Shown in pieces: positions 55,925-64,000 of a stretch of DNA of 64,000 nucleotides (its first letter is position 1; every line of letters begins with the position of its first letter). The notes below the pieces were generated by a model. That model worked only from the letters and a program-made list of their open reading frames with translations, had not been told where the DNA came from and searched no databases. This DNA comes from Gautieria morchelliformis (lineage: Eukaryota; Basidiomycota; Agaricomycetes; Gomphales; Gomphaceae): contig WHVA01000336.1 in the NCBI GenBank assembly GCA_015179125.1, forward strand, positions 1 through 64,000, read 5' to 3'. Position numbers and translations under genes: made by a program.

Positions 55925-56771
55925 TTGCAAGCAGATGCTGTTGTTGTTAATTTTTCTTGGGCAAAGTCAGGGGAATTTATTAATTTCTAATTAAATAAAA
56001 GTCAGACAGCTCACACCAGACCACAGAGAAATACATACATACCAAGGAAGGGACAGGGAGTTTGTTTGTTAGGCAAAGTCAAGGGAATTTATTAATTTCT
56101 ATTTAAAAAAAAAAAAAAAATGTCAGATGGCTCACACCAGACCACAGACAAATATATGTACCAAGGAAGGGATGGGGAATTTTTTTGATGAAAATATCCA
56201 AGTCTTCTTCGGCTATCCAACTGGAATAATTCCAGTAAAAGGTCCTGGTCCTGGTCCTGGTCCTGGTCCTGGGGAGATGTCTTCTTCAGCCACCAGTAGT
56301 GCAAGTCAACACTAAGAGAACTGCAATGCAATTGTGGCTCCCTCTAAGGCAGCCTGGGATGATTACCTGGCTCCTTAGCAGAGAAAAAGCTGCCCCACTG
56401 AAGAGGTCAACCCCAATAGTTCACAGCAGAGATCTCCCTGGGAAGAGATCTTTTGTAGTCTACACTATATAGGCTATCTATTAATTCACTCTCACGCAAT
56501 TTTATTCTATCTAGAGGGCAGAGAGGAGAGGAGGGTGGTGGTGGAGTGCGCAAAAGCGGCTGCGCAGCGTTCTGCCAGCGCAGCGCGGCTTTGAGCGCTT
56601 GAGCCACCAGAACGCTGTGCAGCCTCGAGCGCTGGAGCCGGCAGACCGGCGTGAACCGCGGGTAGGGCGTAGGGCTCGCGGCTGCGCCGCTCGCGCGCTC
56701 TGCTGACAAACTAATGACCAAGCATTGGTCAGCGGGCCCACAACCACCCACCCCCGTGTTTAACTCTTAGA

Positions 56772-58927
56772 CTAGGTGGGTACCCGCGCTTCGCGCGGGG
56801 GTGTAGCTCAAACGCCTTGGTAAGGTCAAATGCATCAGTAAGGTCAAGTGAATCAGTAAGGTCAAGTGCATTGGGGTAAATAGGATCATGCAAAATATAT
56901 CCCTGTTCATATAGTATCATGAGTCATGTATGCACCCATGGAACAGCCGAACATGCAGAGCTCTCTCTCGACCTCTGGGATGGCCCTCCCAGCGACTCTA
57001 GTAATGGTCTTGACTGAATCATCAGAGATTATAAGATTGCGCCTATTGTCATAATCCACAGGTTTCAAAGCTTGTGCATTGTGAAATAGATCCAATAGTG
57101 ATCTTGGGGATCCTGAATTTTGACAATGGGGTTATATTGATGTGCCAGCTGATCCTCCGGTGACACTCTCACAGAACCAGAAACAATACCAAAATCAGAA
57201 ATGGGGGAAGACCCAAAGTGCCAGTTGGGTAGCATGTCCTCACACATAACATGTCCTCACAGGTAGTGTGTCCCCACACATAACCTGTCCTCACAGGTAG
57301 CATGTCCCCCTATGTAACGTGTCCCCACCGGTAGTGTGTCCCCCCACGTAACGTGTCCCCACCATTAGCGTGTCCCCCCACGTAACGTGTCCCCACCGGT
57401 AGCGTGTCCCCACCAGTAGTGTGTCCCCACCGGTAGCGTGTCCTCACATGTAATGCGTCCCCACTGGTAGCGTGTCCTCACATGTAACGTGTCCCCACAC
57501 GTAATGTGTCCTCACACATAACGTGTCCCCACAGGTAGCGTGTCCTCACAGGTAGGGTGTCCCCACATGTAACGTGTCCTCACACGTAATGTGTCCTCAC
57601 AGGTAGCATGTCCCCACACGTAACGTGTCCCCACACATAACTCCCCACACATAACATGTCCCACACGTAACGTGTCCTCACATGTAACATGTCCTTACAT
57701 GTAACGTGTCCCCACAGGTAGCGTGTCCTCACACGTAACATGTCCTCACAGGTAACATGTCCCCACAGGTAGTGTGTCCTCACACGTAACGTGTCCTCAC
57801 AGGTAGCGTGTCCCCATATGTAACGTGTCCTCACAGGTAGCGTGTCCTCACACGAAAGGTGTCCCCACACGTAATGTGTCCTCACAGGTAGCATGTCCCC
57901 ACACATAATGTGTCCCCACATGTAACATGTCCTCACAGGTAGCGTGTCCTCACACGTAACATGTCCTCACAGGTAACCTGTCCCCACAGGTAACCTTTCC
58001 CCACAGGTAACCTGTCCCCACAGGTAGTGTGTCCTCACATGTAACGTGTCCTCACAGGTAGCATGTCCTCACACATATCAGGGACATGTATCAGTATCTA
58101 TTTTGTGACATATATAAAATAGGAAAAGAAACCACATTTAAGCAGCTGTTGTCATTAATTTTAGCAAAGTCAGGATAATTTATTGATATCTACCTTTTGA
58201 AAAAATGTCACAAAGATGTACAGTACATTTAAGCTGAAGCTGGTATTAATTTTAGCAAAGTCAGGATAATTCATTGATATCTATATTTATTTTTTGAAAA
58301 AAGATAAAAAAAAAACACACTACATTTAGCAAAGTCAGAATAAGTTATTGATATCTATTTGCGAAAAAATATCAAAAAAATGTACAGGATATTTAAGTTG
58401 GCTGTTATTAAGGTTAGGAAGTTAGATTTATTGATCTCTATCTGCGAAAAAATATCAAAAAAATGTACAGGATATTTAAGTTGGCTATTATTAAGGTTAG
58501 CAAGTTAGGTGTATTGATAGCAATTTGCGAAGAAATATCAAAAAATATACAGGACATTGAAGCAGAAGCTGGTGTCAATTCACAGCCAAAGAAGCCCAGA
58601 GACACCCAGAGACACACAGAAAGACACCCAGAGACACACAGAAAGACACCAAGACCCCAGCCAAAGCAGTAGTAAGCCCACCACAGCCAGAACACAGGAG
58701 GACACCAGTAGGGAGTGCGGTTCTGCAGCATCGCTCTCTTTATACCAAGCGAAGGGTCGTGCACGGACCACTCGCGTATGGTCGCGAACCGGTCACGTGA
58801 CCTGGAACGCTGCTGCGCAGCGTTTGTAGCTCGCGGCTGCGCCGCTCGCGCGCTCCGCTGACAAACTAATGACCAAGCATTGGTCAGCGGGCCCACAACC
58901 ACCCACCCCCCGCGTTTAACTCTTAGA
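56772..58927 (-). mobile_element. Non-autonomous Helitron H2
   Basis: 5' TCTAAGAGTTAAACG at 58927, 3' hairpin and CTAG at 56772, 2156 bases, no protein. Its 3' CTAG touches the 5' TCTAAGAG of HelB with no base between. Internal order from the 5' end: GC-rich block with hairpin, AGAGACACACAGAAAGACACC repeat (two full units), several 60-90-base units containing GCAAAGTCAGGATAA and AAAAAATATCAAAAAAATGTACAG, the 17-base minisatellite, and a 3' region with a short frame (57095-56907) shared with H3. Confidence 0.85.
57232..58078. repeat. 17-bp minisatellite in H2
   Basis: About 50 tandem units of GTGTCC(T/C)CACA(G/C)GTA(G/A)C, with two main alternating variants (CAGGTAGC and CACGTAAC). Long minus-strand frames rich in Arg, Thr, His, Tyr, Val (for example 57936-57580) come from the repeat and are not genes. 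Confidence 0.92.
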
Positions 58928-59006
58928 TATCTCTTTTTTAATGCATTCCAATGTATTTGATTTGATTTGTGTTTATAATTTTATTGGTTCCTTTTTTTTT
59001 ATCATA
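58928..59006. other. 79-bp spacer between H2 and H3
   Basis: AT-rich sequence with no Helitron similarity, the only unique DNA between HelB and H3. It shows that H2 and H3 were not produced solely by perfect tandem copying. Confidence 0.6.
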
Positions 59007-61215
59007 CTAGGTGGGTACCCGCGCTTCGCGCGGGGGTGTAGGTCAAACGCCTTGGTAAGGTCAAATGCATCAGTAAGATCAAGTGAATCAGTAAGGTCAA
59101 GTGCATTGGGGTAAATAGGATCATGCAAAATATATCCCTGTTCATATAGTATCATGAGTCATGTATGCACCCATGGAACAGCCGAACATGCAGAGCTCTC
59201 TCTCAACCTCTGGGATGGCCCTCCCAGCGACTCTAGACATGAAAGTGGTAATGGTCTTGACTGAATCATCAGAGATTATAAGATTGCGCCTATTGTCATA
59301 ATCCACAGGTTTCAAAGCTTGTGCATTGTGAAATAGATCCAATAGTGATCTTGGGGATCCTGAATTTTGACAATGGGGTTATATTGATGTGCCAGCTGAT
59401 CCTCCGGTGACACTCTCACAGAACCAGAAACAATACCAAAATCAGAAATGAGGAAAGACCCAAAGTGCAGTTGGGTAGCATGTCCTCACACATAACATGT
59501 CCTCACAGGTAGTGTGTCCCCACACATAACCTGTCCTCACAGCTAGCATGTCCCCCTACGTAACGTGTCCCCACCGGTAGTGTGTCGCCCCACGTAACGT
59601 GTCCCCACCGTTAGCGTGTCCCCCCATGTAACGTGTCCCCACCGGTAGTGTGTCCCCCCACGTAACGTGTCCCCACCGGTAGCGTGTCCCCACCGGCAGT
59701 GTGTCCCCACCGGTAGCGTGTCCCCACCGGCAGTGTGTCCCACCGGTAGCGTGTCCTCACATGTAATGTGTCCCCACTGGTAGCGTGTCCTCACATGTAA
59801 TGTGTCCCCACACGTAATGTGTCCTCACACATAACGTGTCCCCACAGGTAGCGTGTCCTCACAGGTAGCGTGTCCCCACATGTAACGTGTCCTCACACGT
59901 AACGTGTCCTCACACGTAATGTGTCCTCACAGGTAGCATGTCCCCACACGTAACGTGTCCCCACACATAACTCCCCACACATAACATGTCCCACACGTAA
60001 CGTGTCCTCACATGTAACATGTCCTTACATGTAACGTGTCCCCACAGGTAGCGTGTCCTCACAGGTAACATGTCCCCACAGGTAGTGTGTCCTCACAGGT
60101 AGCGTGTCCCCATATGTAACGTGTCCTCACAGGTAGCGTGTCCTCACACGAAAGGTGTCCCCACACATAATGTGTCCTCACAGGTAGCATGTCCCCACAC
60201 ATAATGTGTCCCCACATGTAACATGTCCTCACAGGTAGCGTGTCCTCACACGTAACGTGTCCTCACAGGTAACCTGTCCCCACAGGTAACCTTTCCCCAC
60301 AGGTAACCTGTCCCCACAGGTAGCATGTCCCCACAGGTAGTGTGTCCTCACATGTAACGTGTCCTCACAGGTAGCATGTCCTCACACATATCAGGGACAT
60401 GTATCAGTATCTATTTTGTGACATATATAAAATAGGAAAAGAAACCACATTTAAGCAGCTGTTGTCATTAATTTTAGCAAAGTCAGGATAATTTATTGAT
60501 ATCTACCTTTTGAAAAAATGTCACAAAGATGTACAGTACATTTAAGCTGAAGCTGGTATTAATTTTAGCAAAGTCAGGATAATTCATTGATATCTATATT
60601 TATTTTTTGAAAAAGATAAAAAAAACACACACTACATTTAGCAAAGTCAGAATAAGTTATTGATATCTATTTGCGAAAAAATGTCAAAAAAATGTACAGG
60701 ATATTTAAGTTCGCGGTTATTAAGGTTAGGAAGTTAGATTTATTGATCTCTATCTGCGAAAAAAATATCAAAAAAATGTACAGGATATTTAAGTTGGCTG
60801 TTATTAAGGTTAGCAAGTTAGGTGTATTGATAGCAATTTGCGAAGAAATATCAAAAAATATACAGGACATTGAAGCAGAAGCTGGTGTCAATTCACAGCA
60901 AAGAAGCCCAGAGACACCCAGAGACACACAGAAAGACACCCAGAGACACACAGAAAGACACCCAGAGACACACAGAAAGACACCAAGACCCCAGCCAAAG
61001 CAGTAGTAAGCCCACCACAGCCAGAACACAGGAGGACACCAGTGGGGAGTGCGGTTCTGCAGCATCGCTCCGCGAACCGGTCACGTGACCTGGAACGCTG
61101 CTGCGCAGCGTTTGTAGCTCGCGGCTGCGCCGCTCGCGCGCTCCGCTGACAAACTAATGACCAAGCATTGGTCAGCGGGCCCACAACCACCCACCCCCCG
61201 CGTTTAACTCTTAGA
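59007..61215 (-). mobile_element. Non-autonomous Helitron H3
   Basis: 5' TCTAAGAGTTAAACG at 61215, 3' hairpin and CTAG at 59007, 2209 bases. Nearly identical to H2 along its length. It has one more AGAGACACACAGAAAGACACC unit (three against two), lacks about 40 bases of H2 near the GGTCGTGCACGG block, and has a differently arranged minisatellite. Its 5' end touches the 3' CTAG of the next element (H4) with no base between. Confidence 0.85.
59478..60388. repeat. 17-bp minisatellite in H3
   Basis: Same unit as in H2, about 53 units. The order of variants agrees with H2 over long stretches but differs by gains and losses of units (for example extra CACCGGTAG/CACCGGCAG units near 59640-59760). 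Confidence 0.92.
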
Positions 61216-61373
61216 CTAGGTGGGTACCCGCGCTTCGCGCGGGGGTGTAGGTCAAACGCCTCAGTAAGGTCAAACACATCAGCAAGGTCAAATGCCTTGG
61301 GTAAATCAAACTTGGGATAAGTCAAACACATTCAGATAAGTAAAACACATCTTATTGATTGAAGGTAGGTAAT
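61216..61373 (-). mobile_element. Helitron H4 3' end
   Basis: CTAGGTGGGTACCCGCG...CGCGGGGGTGTAGGTCAAACGCC followed by AAGGTCAAA repeats, as at the other 3' ends, then GATTGAAGGTAGGTAATG. At this point an LTR-like sequence begins. The same TAGGTAATG recurs at 62797-62805 in H5, so H4 is probably truncated or interrupted here. Confidence 0.75.
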
Positions 61374-62660
61374 GTTATGACCATGCTGCTCGACCAACTC
61401 TGGTACCCCCATGCCTCCTCTGGCTCTATTCCGCAATGTCCACACTTTGACCTTTTGATCCCCTTGTTCTTTACTATTCACATACTTCCCCTTTTGACTC
61501 TATTCACCGGCCTTCCCTACTTGAGCCTTAGCATAGCAAGTCCAGAGCATCAGGAGATCCATTTGTTCCACTATCAATGTTACAACTGTTCCGCTCAACC
61601 ATCTCCGCCATATCCGCATATCCTCCGCACCACCTCTGCACCGCCTCCGCACCACCTCCAACTCTATTCCGCAACATCTGCACCATCTGCAACCCTCTAC
61701 CTCGACCCTTGTGATTTCAGTACCCCTGGCCACCTCCAGATACCGGCCCCCGTACTCGACCCTGAACACAGCAAGATACCATTTCCGTAATTCCGTTTCT
61801 TCCGAGGCCTATTGTACATACTCGCCTTGTTCTTTGCCATTGTACTTACCCTACCCTGCACCCCCCTTGTCATCCCATTGTTCCGCATTAGTTACTTGCC
61901 CTGTATGTCTATCCGATTCCTGCACTCTCCAGAATTTGCTTAGTACCATACCATTGCCTGTTGCTTCAGCTCTTTGTATAAACCCCCTCATGTATGTCTC
62001 CGTTCCTGCAATCAGATAATCAACTTCGATACGTGATTCCCTTTGCACTGTCTCCTGTTCTTAGCACAGCGAGTTTTGCTAGTCTTGTCTCCTTCCGCTC
62101 CCGACCCTGTGTCCTCCGCCTCTTCCGCCTCTTCTGACCTTTGTTCTCCGACCCTCGAACCTTGACTCTCAGTACTCTGTTCCCGACTTCTGCCTTCTCC
62201 GATATCCGCAAGTCAATCCCGAAATACTTAGGACGGTAGTTCATCAGGGGCGCAACACATAAGTTGAAGCCGTTGTCCTTTCCAGTTCCGACCTCTGGGA
62301 ATTCCAATACGTAACAATCAATTAGACCCACATTCCCCTTGTTCTTTTGCCTATTGATTGTTCTTAGTTCTACCCGGCACCCCCTTGTAGTTCCTCTTGT
62401 TCTGTATTAGTTACTTACTCCATTTATCCTAGTTACTTTTGCTTGCACTGGAATTGCTTACCTCTACCTTCTGACATGTTGTCTCAGCTCTTTGTATAAA
62501 ACCCAGTCATGTGTACCTCTGTTCTGCAATCAGATAATTGACTTTGATATGTGACTCTCTTTGCACTGTTTCCTGTTCTTACCACAGCAAGTACTTGCAA
62601 GGCCTCTGTCTCTCTGACCTCTGCCTTCCAACTCGATTTCTGATATCCAACTTAACTCGA
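61374..62660 (+). mobile_element. Two R3-type LTR-like copies between H4 and H5
   Basis: First copy about 61374-62260 starts TGTTATGACC and ends near GGGGCGCAACA. Second copy about 62330-62660 repeats GCTCTTTGTATAAA, CAGATAAT(T/C)(G/A)ACTT and the TGCACTGT(C/T)TCCTGTTCTTA(G/C)CACAGC block. Both resemble 9582-10014. No coding part of an element is visible and no target duplication could be confirmed. Confidence 0.5.
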
Positions 62661-62681
62661 TTGTTGAACCCTTACCTCTAG

Positions 62682-64000
62682 GTGGATACCCATGCTTCAC
62701 ACGGGGGTGTAGGTCAAACGCATTGGGTAAATCAAACTTGGGATAAGTAAAACACATCTCATTGCAATTGAAAGTAGCTATAAGTAACACATCAAGATAG
62801 GTAATGTCTCTACACATATCTGCATGTGCCCAAGTATAGCGTGCATAGCATGTCCTCCATGCATAGCCTCGAATATAGCATGCTTATTGTGTCCCTGGCC
62901 CACATATAACATGTCCCCAAGTATAGTGTGTGTAGCATGTCCTCCATGCATAGTGTGTCTCCACATGTTGCATATCCCCAAGTACAGTGTGCATGGCGTG
63001 TCCCACATGCATAGAATGTCCCTGGTTTGTAGCATATCCCCAAACATAGCATGTCCCTCCATGTAGTGTGTGTAGCATCCCCCTCAAGTATAGTGTGCAA
63101 AGTGTGTCCCCAATGCATAACATGTCCCCCAAGTATAGTGTGCATAGCATGTCCTTTGTTTGTAGCATGTCCCCCAAGTATAGCATGTGTAGAATGTCCC
63201 GTGTTTGTAGTGTATTCCCCTGTAGTGTGTCCTTTGTTTGTACCATGTCCCCCAAGCATAGTGTGTCCCCACATATAGTGTGCACATCCCCATGCATAGC
63301 ATGCTTGTCCCCATGCATAACATGTGTGTCTCCACGCATAACATGGGTGTCCCCAAGCATAGCGTGTGTGTCCCCATGCATAGCATGCATGTTAGTGTGT
63401 GTAGCATGCCCCTCAAGTATAGCATGCATAGCATGTCCCAATGGCATGTGTAGCATATCCCCAAGGGCTTCAAAGTGAAGCGAGCAGGGGTTGTTACTTA
63501 TCATTAACTTTTCGCAAACTCAGGGACATGTATCAATATCTATTTTGTGACATATACAGACATAAATAAAATAGTAAAGGAAGCCATATTTAAGCAGCTG
63601 CTGTCATTAATTTTAGCAAAGTCAGGATTATCTATTTTTCAAAAAATGTCAAAATAAATGTTCAGTACATTTAAGCTGAAGTTGTTATTAATTTTAGCAG
63701 AGTCAAGATTATCTATTTTTGAAAAATGTCAAAAAAATGCACTGTACATTTAAGCTGACAATTTTCACAAAGTCAGGATAATTTATTGACATCTATCTGC
63801 GAAAAAATGTCAAAAAAGTACAGTACATTGAAGCAGAGGCTGTTATTAATGCCCAGCCAAAGCCAGAGAAGCCCTGAGACTGACAGAGAAACCCAGAGCC
63901 CAGCCAAAGCCATAGTAAGCCGGCCACCAGTATAGCCAGAGAGGAGTGGCTGGTAAGCAGCTTTACAGTAAATAAAACAATAAAACAAACCACATTTAAA
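62682..64000 (-). mobile_element. Helitron H5, older copy, runs off the window
   Basis: Decayed 3' end CTAGGTGGATACCCATGC...CACGGGGGTGTAGGTCAAACG at 62682, then the same 3' region as H4, a degenerate minisatellite (62815-63470), and the GGGACATGTATCA(A/G)TATCTATTTTGTGAC and TTAGCAAAGTCAGGAT units seen in H2 and H3. Its hairpin has lost pairing, so it is older. The 5' end lies beyond 64000. Confidence 0.7.
62815..63470. repeat. Degenerate minisatellite in H5
   Basis: Variants such as ATGTCCCCCAAGTATAGTGTGCATAGC and ATGTCC(T/C)C(C/A)ATGCATAGC. Units are related to the 17-base repeat of H2/H3 but lengthened and diverged, with TATAGC/CATAGC replacing GTAGC/GTAAC. Frames across it are repeat by-products. 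Confidence 0.8.

Larger units (their letters stand above)
50770..56771 (-). mobile_element. Helitron HelB, full-length Rep/helicase element
   Basis: On the minus strand the 5' end is TCTAAGAGTTAAACACG at 56771 and the 3' end is the CCCGCGC...GCGCGGG hairpin plus TACCCACCTAG at 50770, giving 6002 bases. It encodes Rep (55924-52737) and a complete helicase (52694-50919). Its non-coding 5' region contains two tandem units with GCAAAGTCA(A/G)GGGAATTTATTAATTTCT (near 55960 and 56072), a TCCTGG run (56245-56273) and the GC-rich subterminal block with the TGACCAAGCATTGGTCA hairpin. It is the only element here with all protein motifs, but it has a stop between Rep and helicase and a frame break near 55590. 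Confidence 0.85.

Noticed and set aside
57580-57936. Open frame of 118 codons rich in Arg, Thr, His and Tyr
   Set aside because: It is a translation of the minisatellite; equivalent frames exist in H3 and H5 with different sequence, as expected for a repeat by-product.
57232-60388. Regular short repeats resembling a CRISPR array
   Set aside because: The 17-base units are contiguous with no unique spacers, lie in a eukaryotic Helitron and have no cas genes nearby.

Overview
The window looks like a transposon-rich stretch of an Agaricomycete (Basidiomycota) genome. The evidence is introns of about 48-67 bases in every spliced gene, a patatin/NB-ARC/TPR NLR-like gene, fungal-type LINE and Ty1/copia elements, basidiomycete-style Gag remnants, and Helitrons with a CTAG 3' end. 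Family resemblances point loosely to Boletales-like fungi, but the sequence alone does not fix a genus. Only three host-type genes can be read with confidence; most of the rest is mobile DNA.

Layout. At 1.6-3.7 kb lies a seven-exon flavin monooxygenase gene with a six-base microexon and two single-base frame breaks. At 5.2-10.0 kb there are Ty3/gypsy Gag scraps, solo LTRs with intact target duplications and related LTR pieces. At 10.16-14.54 kb on the minus strand is a six-exon NLR-like gene, patatin to NB-ARC to twelve nearly identical 42-residue TPR units. At 14.5-16.8 kb there is only a degenerate tandem duplication. At 16.8-19.15 kb are two truncated LINE 3' ends, one with a hexanucleotide expansion in its acidic linker. 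At 19.2-31 kb lie LTR pieces, a broken coiled-coil/zinc-cluster gene, an AT-rich island with a nuclease-like ORF, another Gag fossil and simple repeats. At 31.7-38.7 kb there is a three-layer nest: a LINE endonuclease split by a Ty1/copia element whose own LTR carries a solo LTR.

The most interesting part is 40.0-64.0 kb, a cluster of Helitrons (rolling-circle DNA transposons). HelA (plus, 40008-50298) and HelB (minus, 50770-56771) lie tail to tail and share a nearly identical 3.6-kb Rep/helicase body. In HelA about 0.74 kb of helicase is replaced by 4.5 kb of unrelated DNA. That DNA contains a TATA box and a five-exon, 212-codon reading frame that splices cleanly, which looks like a captured host gene. 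Right of HelB, non-autonomous Helitrons H2, H3 and H4/H5 follow head to tail on the same strand. At two junctions the 3' CTAG of one directly touches the 5' TCTAAGAG of the next. They carry a 17-base minisatellite and share the subterminal hairpin of the autonomous copies, so HelA/HelB-type proteins are the likely mobilising machinery.

Coordinates of spliced genes come from reading splice sites, phases and family motifs by eye. No alignment or database search was possible. Identities described as near-identical are visual estimates.
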